Shown here piece by piece: positions 17,316 to 25,816 of a stretch of 64,000 nt of DNA. The stretch spans positions 5,003,306 through 5,067,305 of the forward strand of contig NZ_CP042828.1 in the NCBI RefSeq assembly GCF_008000995.1, read 5' to 3'. A program made the position numbers and the translations under genes. The DNA is from Ruania zhangjianzhongii. Lineage in GTDB: Bacteria; Actinomycetota; Actinomycetes; Actinomycetales; Beutenbergiaceae. The number at the start of each line of letters is the position of its first letter. The first letter of the stretch is position 1. The notes below the pieces were generated by a model. It worked only from the letters and a program-made list of their open reading frames with translations. It was not told where the DNA came from and searched no databases.

Positions 17316-19916
17316 CTAGCGGCCGCCGCCGAAGAGGTCCTCGAGGAAGTTGTCGGCCTCGCGGCTGGCGTTCTGACGGCCGGCGTTGGTGCCGTCGCCG
17401 TTGCCACCACTGCCGCCGGCGTTGTCGTTGCTGCCATCGGCATCGGCATCGGGATCCCCATTCTCGCCACCTGAGCCGTCGTCTGCCCCGTCATCAGCGT
17501 TGTCGTCGGTCGGCGACTCGCTCTCGCTCGGCGATGGGTCAGGGGTAGTGGGGTCCTCCGTGGGCTCCTCGGTGGTCTCCTCCTCCGTGGGCTCCTCAGT
17601 CGGCTCCTCGGTGGTCTCCTCCTCTGTGGGCTCCTCGGACGGCTCCTCGGTGGTCTCCTCCTCGCTGGACCCGCTGTCGGAGCCATTGTTCGACGGCGGA
17701 ACGTAGGTGTACTCCGGCGCAGACCGCTCCGGGAACTCCTCCACCGGGAGGTCCTCGACCGCTGTGGACATGTACTCGGTCCAGATGTCGGTCGGGTAGC
17801 TACCACCGGAGATGGGTGCGACACCGCCCCAGCCCTCGGTCATCGAGACTTCCTCGCCGTCCTCACCCACCTGGTACATCGCCACCGACGTGGTGACCTG
17901 TGGGACGAAGCCGACGAACCACGCCGACCGGTAGTCGTTGGAGGAACCGGTCTTGCCGGCGGCCGGCCGGCCGATCTCCGCCGCTGTGGCACCGGTACCG
18001 CCCTGCACCACCTGCTGCATGGCGTAGGTGGCATCGGCCATCACTTCCTCGTCCACCACTCGATCACCGTCGTCACCGCCGGTGTAGAGGGTCTCCTCGT
18101 CGGCGTTGGTCACCGACTCCACGATGAACCGGTCATGGTGCACCCCACCGGAGGCGATCGTGGAGTAGGCCTCGGCCATGTCCGCCGGGTGCGGAGACGC
18201 GGTACCGAGCACGTTGGACAGGTACGGCTCCATGCCGGCGGTGTCCTCGGGCAGGCCGAGCCGCTGCGCCACGTCCACCAGCTGTTCCGGGCCGGTCTGT
18301 TCGTTGAGCTGCACGTACACCGAGTTCACCGAGTACTTGGTCGCGGTGATCAGGTCGATATATCCGCGGTTGAGGGAGTCGAAGTTGTTCACCGTGTACC
18401 CGTCCACGTCCATCGGCGAGTAGCTGGGGAACCGGCTGTCCAGGGTGGCCTCGTTCTCCAGTGCGGCGATCAGCCCGAACACCTTGAACGTCGACCCGCC
18501 TTGCGCAGTGTCCTGGGTGGCGTTGTTGCGCTGCCGCTCCAGATAGTCGTGACCGCCGTAGAGGGCAAGGACCCCCCCGGTCTCGTTGTCGATCGAGGTC
18601 AGCGCCACCCGCACGTTCTCCGGTGTGTCGTCCGGCATGTCCTCGGCCGAGGCCACGGCGTGCTCCTGCAGGTCCTCGTCGATCGTGGAGGTGATCGTCA
18701 GCCCGCCGCCGTCGATCTCATCCTCGGTGAAGCCCTCGGCGAGCAACTCGTTGCGGATCATCGCCAGCAGATAGCCGTTCGACCCGCCGTAGACGTCGGT
18801 GCGGCCGGGCTCCTGGATCTCCGGGAAGGTCTGCTCGTCCGCCTCGGCTTGGGTGATGTACTCGTTCGCCACCATGTAGTCGAGGGTCCGCTGCCAGCGC
18901 GACTCGGCCATCTCCGGGTTGGTGGCCGGGTCCCAGTTGCCCGGTGAGGGAATGATGCCGGCGATCAGTGCCGACTCGGAGAGGGTCAGCTCGGTGGCCG
19001 AGTGCCCGAAGAACTCCTGGGAGGCGCGTTCGATCCCGTAGGCACCCCGGCCGAAGTAGATCGTGTTCATGTAGTTGCCGAGAATCTCGGTCTTGCTCTG
19101 CTGCTGGTCGATCTTGATCGCCAGGATCGCCTCGCGGAACTTGTCCATGTACCCGTCGGTCTGACCGGTGTAGTACCGCTCCACGTACTGCATCGTCAGC
19201 GTCGAACCACCCTGGGTGTCGTTGCCACGCAGGTTGTTCCACAAAGCGCGCACGATGCCGACCGGGTCCACACCCACATTGGAGTAGAACCGGCGGTCCT
19301 CGCTGGCCACGATCGCCTCACCGATGTGGTCGGGCAGCTCAGCAGGATCGATGATCTCGCGGTCCACATCGGCGAACGTGCCCATCGGGGTCTCGCCGTC
19401 GGCGTAGTAGACGGTCGATCCTTCGGCGAGGGCGAAGTCGTCCGGCTCCGGGACGTCGGTGGTGAGATAAGCGACGAAGAACAGCCCCACGCCGAGCAGC
19501 CCGACGGTGATGAACGACCCGAGCACGAACCGCCAGCTCGGCAGCCAGCGGTGGATCGGGCCCTTGTTCGGCCTCGGGTAGTTCCAGAACCGGTTCGGTT
19601 CCTGGTAGGGCCGGCCCTTGTACCCCTTCTTCGCCCCGTTCTTCCCACTCTTCGCAGCGCTAGCACCAGCTGCGGTACGGGACGCGCCCCCTGACCGGGT
19701 GCCGCTACCGGACCGGGAGGCTGCGCCGTCGCTCTTCGCGGAAGCGGTGCGCTTCCAGGTCGGCCCAGCAGACGAGCCGGCCGAACCGGCACCCGATCCC
19801 TTGGCGGAAGAGCCCGACCCACCGCTGGCGGCGTCGGCGGAACGGTCGCGCACGCTGCGGCGGGTGGGCTTGTCCTCACCCCGGCCGCCGGTTCCCGATC
19901 CGCGTCCTTCTGCCAC
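17316..19916 (-). CDS. Class A penicillin-binding protein (PBP1A/PonA type)
   Basis: The 866-residue protein is read from a GTG at 19916 behind GGAGGAGAGAGG. A basic, low-complexity cytoplasmic head (residues 1-120) precedes one membrane segment (about 131-153). The glycosyltransferase domain carries ASEDRRFYSNVGVDP and GGSTLTMQYVERYY. The transpeptidase domain has GGSTFKVFG (SxxK), YSVNSVYVQL (SxN) and AGKTGSSNDY (KTG). It polymerises and cross-links peptidoglycan outside the membrane. The C-terminal tail is acidic with tandem TEEPTEEP repeats (about 17540-17690), then Gly/Asp-rich. It is divergent from padR-ino1. Confidence 0.95.
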   Translation of the reverse strand: MAEGRGSGTGGRGEDKPTRRSVRDRSADAASGGSGSSAKGSGAGSAGSSAGPTWKRTASAKSDGAASRSGSGTRSGGASRTAAGASAAKSGKNGAKKGYKGRPYQEPNRFWNYPRPNKGPIHRWLPSWRFVLGSFITVGLLGVGLFFVAYLTTDVPEPDDFALAEGSTVYYADGETPMGTFADVDREIIDPAELPDHIGEAIVASEDRRFYSNVGVDPVGIVRALWNNLRGNDTQGGSTLTMQYVERYYTGQTDGYMDKFREAILAIKIDQQQSKTEILGNYMNTIYFGRGAYGIERASQEFFGHSATELTLSESALIAGIIPSPGNWDPATNPEMAESRWQRTLDYMVANEYITQAEADEQTFPEIQEPGRTDVYGGSNGYLLAMIRNELLAEGFTEDEIDGGGLTITSTIDEDLQEHAVASAEDMPDDTPENVRVALTSIDNETGGVLALYGGHDYLERQRNNATQDTAQGGSTFKVFGLIAALENEATLDSRFPSYSPMDVDGYTVNNFDSLNRGYIDLITATKYSVNSVYVQLNEQTGPEQLVDVAQRLGLPEDTAGMEPYLSNVLGTASPHPADMAEAYSTIASGGVHHDRFIVESVTNADEETLYTGGDDGDRVVDEEVMADATYAMQQVVQGGTGATAAEIGRPAAGKTGSSNDYRSAWFVGFVPQVTTSVAMYQVGEDGEEVSMTEGWGGVAPISGGSYPTDIWTEYMSTAVEDLPVEEFPERSAPEYTYVPPSNNGSDSGSSEEETTEEPSEEPTEEETTEEPTEEPTEEETTEEPTEDPTTPDPSPSESESPTDDNADDGADDGSGGENGDPDADADGSNDNAGGSGGNGDGTNAGRQNASREADNFLEDLFGGGR

Positions 19917-20164
19917 TGCCAGGCCCTCTCTCCTCCGTGGTTGTGCCCCACCCTCGAGGGATGCCCGAGCCCGGGACCCCACCGGCGTCTCGACTGACGG
20001 ACACCACATCGTCGCCCCTAGTATGCGCAAAGTGCCTGGGAATCTGCCCGTTCAGGGCAGTCTTCACCGAGTCCGCACAGAATCCGCCACCGTCGGGTGA
20101 GTGCGGCCACAGCCAGATTCCCACCTCTCGGACGACCAAACATTTGACCCGCTTGTTCGTTTTC

Positions 20165-20183
20165 ATGTATCAATGCGATACAT
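20165..20183. promoter_or_regulatory. PadR-type operator upstream of padR-ino1
   Basis: The inverted repeat ATGTATC-AATGC-GATACAT ends 12 bp before the padR GTG start. Known PadR sites have ATGT and ACAT half-sites about 8 bp apart, as here (ATGT...ACAT). Binding would block the promoter or ribosome site, so autoregulation of padR-ino1 is likely. Confidence 0.7.
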
Positions 20184-20195
20184 CGGAGGTGAGCA

Positions 20196-20777
20196 GTGTC
20201 CACACGCGCTGAGGTTCTCGAGCTAGCGATCCTGGGCCAGCTGCAGCATGCTCCGATGCACGGCTATGAGCTGCGGAAGCGGTTGAACACCACCCTGGGC
20301 ACCATCCGCACCCTGTCCTACGGCTCGCTCTATCCCTGCCTGAAGGCACTGGTCGGTGGCGGCTGGATCGAAGAGGCCGAGACCGGGGCGCTGCCGCACG
20401 CCCTGGCCGGGCGGCGGGCACGGATCGTCTACCGGCTCACCACGCCGGGGAAACAGCGCCTCGCCGATTCCCTGGCCCAGGCCGGTCCGGCAGCGTGGGA
20501 GGACGAGTCGTTCACCGTGCGGTTCTCGCTGTTCACCGAGACCGACAGCCAGACCCGGCTGCAGATCCTCGAGGGCCGCCGCGCCCGGATGCTGCAGCGC
20601 AAGGCGGCGATGCGCCAACAGGTGCAGGCCGGGCGGGAGCGCCGCGACCACTACACCCAGGAGCTGCAACGCCACGGCCTGGACCTGATCGACCGCGAGA
20701 TCGGGTGGTTGGAGGACCTGATCGTGGCCGAACGCACTGAAGACCCCACCGAAGAAACCCCTGAGGAGAGTTCATGA
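20196..20777 (+). CDS. PadR-family transcriptional regulator
   Basis: The 193-residue protein starts at the GTG at 20196 after GGAGGTGA. The winged-helix domain spans residues 1-85 ([40 protein letters not shown]). A C-terminal coiled-coil dimerisation part follows (residues about 110-180), as in PadR-s2/Vir-type members. It overlaps ino1 by 4 bp (ATGA). The ino1-linked PadR partner is conserved in mycobacteria (Rv0047c next to ino1), so it probably controls inositol synthesis. A matching operator lies just upstream. Confidence 0.92.
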   Translation: MSTRAEVLELAILGQLQHAPMHGYELRKRLNTTLGTIRTLSYGSLYPCLKALVGGGWIEEAETGALPHALAGRRARIVYRLTTPGKQRLADSLAQAGPAAWEDESFTVRFSLFTETDSQTRLQILEGRRARMLQRKAAMRQQVQAGRERRDHYTQELQRHGLDLIDREIGWLEDLIVAERTEDPTEETPEESS

Positions 20778-21865
20778 GCAGCATCCGCGTAGCGATCGCA
20801 GGAGTCGGCAACTGCGCCGCATCCCTGGTCCAAGGCGTGCACTTCTACGCCGGCGCCGACCCGGCGGCCACTGTGCCCGGGCTGATGCACGTGCAGTTCG
20901 GCCCGTACCACGTGCGGGATATCGAGTTCGTCACCGCGTTCGACGTGGACGCCAAGAAGGTCGGCGTCGATCTCTCCGACGCGATCGGTGCCAGCGAGAA
21001 CAACACCATCAAGATCACTGACGTGCCTCCGCTAGGGGTGAGCGTGCAGCGCGGCCCGACCATGGACGGCCTGGGCAAGTACTACCTGGAGACGATCGAG
21101 GAATCCTCTCGTCCCGCCGTCGATGTGGCCCAGGCGCTGCGCGAGGCCAAGGTGGACGTGCTGATCTGCTACCTGCCGGTGGGCTCGGAGGAGGCGGCGA
21201 AGCACTACGCCAAGGCGGCGCTGGACGCCGGAGTAGCGGTGGTGAACGCACTCCCGGTGTTCATCGCCAGCGATCCGGAGTGGGCGGCGAAGTTCACCGA
21301 GGCCGGGGTGCCGATCGTCGGCGACGACATCAAGTCCCAGGTGGGTGCCACGATCACCCACCGGGTGCTGGCCAAGCTGTTCGAGGACCGCGGCGTGGCC
21401 CTGGATCGCACCTACCAGCTGAACGTCGGCGGGAACATGGACTTCAAGAACATGCTCGAGCGTGAGCGGCTGGAGTCGAAGAAGGTGTCCAAGACGCAGT
21501 CGGTGACCTCGAACCTCACCGGATCGCTGGCGGGCAAGAAGGACGACCGGAACGTGCACATCGGCCCCTCGGACTACATCGCCTGGCTGGATGACCGGAA
21601 GTGGGCGTACGTGCGGCTCGAGGGCCGGGCGTTCGGTGAGGTGCCGCTGAACCTGGAGTACAAGCTCGAGGTGTGGGACTCGCCGAACTCCGCCGGGATC
21701 ATCATCGATGCGCTGCGGGCCGCGAAGATCGCCAAGGATCGCGGGATCGGTGGGCCGATCCTGTCCGCGGCGAGCTACTTCATGAAGTCCCCGCCGGAGC
21801 AGTACGACGACGAGAGCGCCCGCGCCAAGGTGGACGCCTTCATCGCCGGTGACGCGGAGCGCTGA
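20774..21865 (+). CDS. ino1: Inositol-3-phosphate synthase
   Basis: The 363-residue protein matches the short prokaryotic MIPS type. It has an NAD-binding start ([18 protein letters not shown]), the motif [14 protein letters not shown], a substrate loop ([16 protein letters not shown]) and DFKNML. It turns glucose-6-phosphate into inositol-3-phosphate with an internal NAD redox cycle. The product feeds phosphatidylinositol and mycothiol in actinobacteria. It is translationally coupled to padR. Confidence 0.96.
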   Translation: MSSIRVAIAGVGNCAASLVQGVHFYAGADPAATVPGLMHVQFGPYHVRDIEFVTAFDVDAKKVGVDLSDAIGASENNTIKITDVPPLGVSVQRGPTMDGLGKYYLETIEESSRPAVDVAQALREAKVDVLICYLPVGSEEAAKHYAKAALDAGVAVVNALPVFIASDPEWAAKFTEAGVPIVGDDIKSQVGATITHRVLAKLFEDRGVALDRTYQLNVGGNMDFKNMLERERLESKKVSKTQSVTSNLTGSLAGKKDDRNVHIGPSDYIAWLDDRKWAYVRLEGRAFGEVPLNLEYKLEVWDSPNSAGIIIDALRAAKIAKDRGIGGPILSAASYFMKSPPEQYDDESARAKVDAFIAGDAER

Positions 21866-21922
21866 CGGCCGGCTTCGAGCCGTCACTATGGTGCCGATCC
21901 ACAGCACCACGTGCGGTGGATC
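21864..21922. terminator. Two convergent hairpins between ino1 and the sipW operon
   Basis: The first is GACGGC/GCCGTC (21864-21884), overlapping the ino1 stop. The second is a near-perfect palindrome at 21896-21922 (GATCCAC-A-GCAC / GTGC-G-GTGGATC) at the 3' end of the signal peptidase gene. Together they can end both converging transcripts. Confidence 0.55.
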
Positions 21923-22488
21923 TACACCGTAGTCCCGGAGCGGCGGTGCGCGGGATCCGCCGAGCTGCCGGCCGGCGAGCCGCGCGGCCAGAACGCCCAG
22001 GTGACCAGGGCGGCGGCGAGCACAGTGATCGCGCCCAGCACCAGCGGATCCTGCAGGCCAGAGATCAGGGTGGCCAGACCGGGCACGGAGAACAGCACCA
22101 CGCGCACTGTGTCCGTGGTGTACGGGGCCGGGTCCGGGTCGGCGTTCGCGTCACCCTGCATGGTGAAAGTGACCTCGGCGCCGCTGGTGTCCAAGATCTC
22201 GGTGACCCGGTGGGTGATCGGCAGCGCGTTCGGCCGCTCGACGGTGACCACATCGCCGACGTCGATCTCGGTGGCGGGGACCTCTCGGACCACCGCCACC
22301 GAACCGGCCGGGATCGCGGGCGACATCGAGCCGGTCGAGAACATGATCAGGGTGATGTTGAAAACGAACGCGGCGATCACGGCGATGATGCACAGCGCGC
22401 CGGCGGCCGCGAGCGCAGTGAGGGCCCAGTCGCCGAGCCGGCGCAGGAGTGTGGGCCGGGTGGCGGGCGCGGCTTCGGTCACTGCCAT
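21922..22488 (-). CDS. sipW: SipW-like (ER-type) signal peptidase I
   Basis: The 188-residue membrane protein has one N-terminal membrane segment (about 17-49), the catalytic Ser in FSTGSMSPAIPAGS and a His in PITHRVTEI in place of the usual Lys. That Ser-His pair marks the ER/SipW type. A second membrane segment lies near the C-terminus. It would cut the special signal peptides of the three SipW-type proteins encoded upstream in the same operon. It overlaps the previous gene by 10 bp. Its C-terminal tail is rich in Ser, Pro and Arg. Confidence 0.88.
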   Translation of the reverse strand: MAVTEAAPATRPTLLRRLGDWALTALAAAGALCIIAVIAAFVFNITLIMFSTGSMSPAIPAGSVAVVREVPATEIDVGDVVTVERPNALPITHRVTEILDTSGAEVTFTMQGDANADPDPAPYTTDTVRVVLFSVPGLATLISGLQDPLVLGAITVLAAALVTWAFWPRGSPAGSSADPAHRRSGTTV

Positions 22489-22949
22489 GAGCACGTGCCG
22501 ATGAGAACGAGCCCGAGGGCACCGAGGATCGTGGTGATCTGTGCCTCCTGCCACGGACTCTGCCAGTTCGCGGAGACCGTGCGCACCCGGAACGTGCTGG
22601 TGGTCAGCACACCGAGAAGCCCAGCTTCCACGTCATGCTGGGTCACGGTGGACGCGTAGGTTCCGCTCGACGTCACGGAGCCACCAGAGTTCAGCACCTG
22701 CCACTGGTAGCTGTAGGCAGCGGTCCCCGTTGCTGGCGCGGTCCAGCGGAGCGTTGCTGAGGTGGACAGCAACCCGGTCTGGCAGTCCCGCGCCTGCGGC
22801 GCCACCAGCTCCACCGCCTCCATGCTCACGCTCGCATGCTCCGCATCGGTGAACGCCGCGGAGGACTCCTCCACCGCTGGGATCACGACGGCGGAGGTCG
22901 CCAGGGCGAGCCCCGCACCTAAGCAGGCAAGCCGGGTTCGTAGCCTCAT
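22479..22949 (-). CDS. Small secreted protein with SipW-type signal peptide
   Basis: The 156-residue protein starts at an ATG that overlaps the previous stop (ATGA). Its leader (residues about 1-35) ends SSAAFTDAEHAS, the AFTD-type region typical of SipW substrates. The remainder is a beta-rich, fibronectin-like stretch (RWTAPATGTAAYSYQW), then a hydrophobic end (ILGALGLVLIGTCSW). It is probably a minor surface or fibre component and has no known name. It is coupled to the LPXTG protein and to sipW. Confidence 0.7.
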   Translation of the reverse strand: MRLRTRLACLGAGLALATSAVVIPAVEESSAAFTDAEHASVSMEAVELVAPQARDCQTGLLSTSATLRWTAPATGTAAYSYQWQVLNSGGSVTSSGTYASTVTQHDVEAGLLGVLTTSTFRVRTVSANWQSPWQEAQITTILGALGLVLIGTCSWQ

Positions 22950-23548
22950 CTGTTCCCCTTCCTCCGCCGCACGGCCGCCAGCCGGGCAAGCAGGACCCCG
23001 ACCACCAGTGCCCCCGCAGCGAGCCCGATCGGCAGCCACGGTGACGCACCCGTATCCGGCAGCTCCGCCTCGCCGTCGGTGGAGATCTCGTCCCCGTGGC
23101 CATGGGCGGTGAAGGTCAGCACGGTCCGGGCCGGCTCCTCGCCGGCGAGCTGCACGCTGATCCGGTACCAGAGCGTCTCCTCGGCCACCTGGCTGCCTAC
23201 CTCTGTGGCCTCCGGCCCGATCTCTGCCGGGGCGAGGAGCTCCCGGCTGCAGCCCTCACCCTCGCCCGTGCACTCGTGCACACTCACTCGGAAGCCGGTG
23301 GCCTGATGGTCGGCCGCCAGCTCGAGTGCGATCTCACCCTCCGGTTCGCTCGCGCCGACCTCGACGTCCCAGGCAACGGTCTCGCCCGGGCTCATGCTGC
23401 CCATCGCCGCCGGATCCTGCACCGAGACCAAGCGGAGCACGTCACCAGTGATCACCTCCCGGACGGGCGCCGCCTGCGCCGGGACGGCAACCAGCAGCAC
23501 CAACGCCAGGGCGGCGGTGGCGATGCGGGCCGGCTTCAGGCGGGACAC
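22946..23548 (-). CDS. Surface protein with LPDTG wall-anchor signal
   Basis: The 200-residue protein has a standard signal peptide (residues 1-26, ending PAQA). The ectodomain (about 27-160) has one cysteine pair (HECTGEGEGCSR). The C-terminus has LPDTG, a hydrophobic helix and a basic tail (RRRKGNR), a sortase anchoring signal. It starts at the GTG at 23548, 2 bp after the previous stop. It probably ties the SipW-type proteins of this operon to the wall, analogous to anchoring subunits of fibres. That role is inference. No sortase gene is in the window. Confidence 0.78.
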   Translation of the reverse strand: MSRLKPARIATAALALVLLVAVPAQAAPVREVITGDVLRLVSVQDPAAMGSMSPGETVAWDVEVGASEPEGEIALELAADHQATGFRVSVHECTGEGEGCSRELLAPAEIGPEATEVGSQVAEETLWYRISVQLAGEEPARTVLTFTAHGHGDEISTDGEAELPDTGASPWLPIGLAAGALVVGVLLARLAAVRRRKGNR

Positions 23549-23550
23549 GG

Positions 23551-24186
23551 TCAGGTCGACTCTGCGAGGAACTGCCAGGTGGCAGTGGCCGATTCGCCCT
23601 GCACATCGTTACCAGCGCCGGCCACCATGCTGATCCGCACGCAGTAGTCCACGGCGTTGCCTGCCTCCGGCGCCAGCTCGCTGGCGTTCTCCGGCACGGC
23701 AGCATCGAGCGCGGTGCCGTTCGGCACGATCACCGACGCGCCACCGTTCTCGAACAGGGCGGCGTCACAGGCCGAGCCGTCCGGGACCACTCGCACCGCG
23801 TACTCCAACGCCGCCTGCAACGCGGCAGACCCCGCCAGGCTCGGGGTCTGCAGACTGACCGCGCCACCGGCAGTGGCGTCGGCAGTGGTACGCACGGAGA
23901 ACTGCAAGAACCCGCTCTGCCCGGGTGAGATCAGCGGCAGGGCAGGATCGAACTCCAGTTGAGCTGCGCCGTCGGCACTCTCGTGCTCAGACCAGCCACC
24001 GCCGTTCACGCTGCCCTCGATGCCGAACGTGGAAGCGGTCACGGTGCTGCTCGCGTACTCGCTGTCATTCCAGGCAGCGAGAGTGACCGCCCCACCGACG
24101 CCGAGGACCAACCCGCCGGCGAGTAACGCCCGGAGCCGGAGCCAGCGGCTCCGGCCCCGGCTGATCCCGAGGAGCAGTGTGATCAG
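23551..24186 (-). CDS. SipW-dependent secreted protein (TasA/camelysin-like), apparent CTG start
   Basis: The frame reads through RSRWLRLRALLAGGLVLGVGG and then VTLAAWNDSEYAS, a SipW-type signal. No ATG, GTG or TTG is available upstream of the hydrophobic core. The first possible start is a CTG at 24186 whose last two bases are the first two of the preceding stop (CTGA). A TTG at 24111 would remove the positive N-terminus. The mature part (about 180 residues) is beta-rich with ISPGQSGFLQFSVRTTAD and two Cys, like the neighbour at 24183-24839. It is probably a paralogous fibre-type subunit. The start is uncertain. Confidence 0.75.
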   Translation of the reverse strand: MITLLLGISRGRSRWLRLRALLAGGLVLGVGGAVTLAAWNDSEYASSTVTASTFGIEGSVNGGGWSEHESADGAAQLEFDPALPLISPGQSGFLQFSVRTTADATAGGAVSLQTPSLAGSAALQAALEYAVRVVPDGSACDAALFENGGASVIVPNGTALDAAVPENASELAPEAGNAVDYCVRISMVAGAGNDVQGESATATWQFLAEST

Positions 24187-24839
24187 ACGTCACGGATTAC
24201 TCGGAGTTCCGACGTGGCCGTGAACTGCCAGACCGCCGTGGTCTCACCGCCCTGGGCCAGGGTCTCCGACGCGGTCACCACGAAACACAGCTGGGCTGCC
24301 ACACCCGGGTCACCTTCGGCCGCACCGACGCTGAGCGGAACGGTCTCGCCGGCTACGTCCTCGTTGGTCACCAGCGTGTCGCCTCTGCCGACCACTGTGC
24401 CGGTGGCGGTCTCATCGCAGGTGGCGCCGTCGGCGAGCGCGTACACGTCGTAGCCGAGCTCGGCGGTGTTGGCGCCGGTAGTGTCCGTACCGGTCACGGA
24501 GACCAGGTCCAGCGTGGCCGGGGTGGTGGTCGTCGCATCGAGGCGCACCCAGAACGGTGCGGCGACCACGTCGCCCGGGCTCATGTTGTCCACCGGCACG
24601 GAGAACTCCAGCGCCGCGGCGCCGTCGGAGCTCTCGTGGTCGGTGTAGGCGGCGTTGTCGATCGAGCCCTGCAGGTTGAACTCCCCGGAGGAGAACAGCC
24701 CGGACGCGAACTCACTGTCGTTCCAGGCGGCGAGGGTGACCGCGCCGCCGATACCGAGGACTAGACCGCCGGCAAGAACCGCGCGGAGCTTACGCGAGCG
24801 GGCCGGCCGCTGGCTGGACTGACTGGTCGTGGCGACCAT
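24183..24839 (-). CDS. SipW-dependent secreted protein (TasA/camelysin-like)
   Basis: The 218-residue protein starts at the ATG at 24839 after AGGAGGTCCCG. The signal is RKLRAVLAGGLVLGIGG then LAAWNDSEFASG, of SipW type. The mature part has SDGAAALEFSVPVDNMSPGD, a conserved block of camelysin-like proteins, and ends FTATSELRV. Related proteins in Bacillus form extracellular fibres of the biofilm matrix. It is the first gene of a five-gene operon ending in sipW. It is similar to the next gene, so the pair is probably a duplication. Confidence 0.82.
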   Translation of the reverse strand: MVATTSQSSQRPARSRKLRAVLAGGLVLGIGGAVTLAAWNDSEFASGLFSSGEFNLQGSIDNAAYTDHESSDGAAALEFSVPVDNMSPGDVVAAPFWVRLDATTTTPATLDLVSVTGTDTTGANTAELGYDVYALADGATCDETATGTVVGRGDTLVTNEDVAGETVPLSVGAAEGDPGVAAQLCFVVTASETLAQGGETTAVWQFTATSELRVIRDV

Positions 24840-25172
24840 CGGGACCTCCTGAAGACATCACGAGGTCGCCCCGGTGCCCGCGCCAGACATCGCACAGTAG
24901 GCATTCACACCACGCTCCCCCGCAGAATGAATAGTCCGGAGTTCGGCGCCCCTGCGCACCTCTCTCCGGTGGACGATTTCAGGCTAACCCGGGTTGCACA
25001 GCCCCACAACGGGAGCCGGGCCCGGCGATGGTGGCCCTGAGCACATGAGTAGCCTCGGACCTCGCCGTTCGCCAGCCGTGGTGACACGCCCAGGTGTCGA
25101 ACCACGGGGGTCCTGGCGATGAGCACATAGGTGACGAACCCCGGAGCCAGCGGTAGCGACGAACCGCGGCGG
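24840..25172. other. Intergenic region with hairpin and SipW-operon promoter
   Basis: No gene is seen. The 333-bp region carries the terminator-like hairpin of the upstream gene (25069-25119). The promoter of the SipW operon must lie at about 24850-24950. TGAGCACAT is repeated at 25038 and 25119. Confidence 0.5.
25069..25119 (-). terminator. Imperfect long hairpin after the zinc-ribbon gene
   Basis: The inner stem is CCGTGGT-GACAC / GTGTC-GA-ACCACGG (25076-25107), with a further outer pairing TCGCCAG / CTGGCGA. It lies 54-104 bp beyond the stop of the zinc-ribbon gene, on its strand. Confidence 0.55.
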
Positions 25173-25610
25173 TCAGTCGAACAGGTCGTCCAGCCAGCTC
25201 CGCCGGCGCCGCGGGTGGTGGCCGTAGCCGCCGCGGTAGTAGTCCTCCGGAGACGGAGCGGACGGGCCGGAACCGAAGAAGAAGCCACGCCGGGGTGGGT
25301 AGCCCGGCTGCGGCGTGTACCCGGGCTGCGGGGGTGGCGGCGGCACGGGCCCGTCGTCGAACGGGTCGCCGTACCGGGAGCGCTCCTGCGGCGAGGGGGG
25401 CGGCACCGGTGGCGCAGGCGGCGCCGCCGGCTCTCGGCGCTGGGCGGGTGGCTCCGGACGCGCGGGCGGCAGGTCCTGCGCCACGCGGTCGAGGATCTTG
25501 TCCAGCTCACCACGATCCAGCCAGACACCCCGGCAGGTGGGGCAGTAGTCGATCTCCACCCCGGAGCGTTCACTCATCACCAGTACGGCATCGTCCACCG
25601 GGCACTTCAT
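25173..25610 (-). CDS. TFIIB-type zinc-ribbon protein (zf-TFIIB family)
   Basis: The 145-residue protein starts at the ATG at 25610 after GGAGCGG. The N-terminal zinc ribbon has MKCPVDDAVL and DYCPTCRGVWLDRGELD, with three visible Cys and one Asp/His-type position. The remainder is a Pro-rich disordered tail with a Tyr/Arg-rich end (SWLDDLFD). Such proteins are common and have no settled function. The ORF could be extended upstream by 9 residues (MIPSEKERR). Confidence 0.75.
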   Translation of the reverse strand: MKCPVDDAVLVMSERSGVEIDYCPTCRGVWLDRGELDKILDRVAQDLPPARPEPPAQRREPAAPPAPPVPPPSPQERSRYGDPFDDGPVPPPPPQPGYTPQPGYPPRRGFFFGSGPSAPSPEDYYRGGYGHHPRRRRSWLDDLFD

Positions 25611-25816
25611 CCGCCGCTCCTTCTCGCTCGGGATCATGGCCATTCTCCAGTCTCCAACGACTCGTGCGGCCGGAGTGTTCCGCACTGCCGTGGTGGTATT
25701 CCCGGGCCTCGGCGCCGACCACGACACGCGCCGCCACCGGCCCACTCGAATGCTGCACAGCCGCATATCGGTAACCTGTCGCCCCGACACGCAAGCCTCA
25801 CGTAAGGATGCGACCC

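Noticed and set aside
17225..17824. Long open frames opposite the PBP tail.
   Set aside because: They are Arg/Pro/Ser-rich shadows of the TEEPTEEP-encoding repeat.
20044..20060. Hairpin CTGCCC-GTTCA-GGGCAG as a riboswitch.
   Set aside because: A short isolated stem without conserved riboswitch features; it may be chance.
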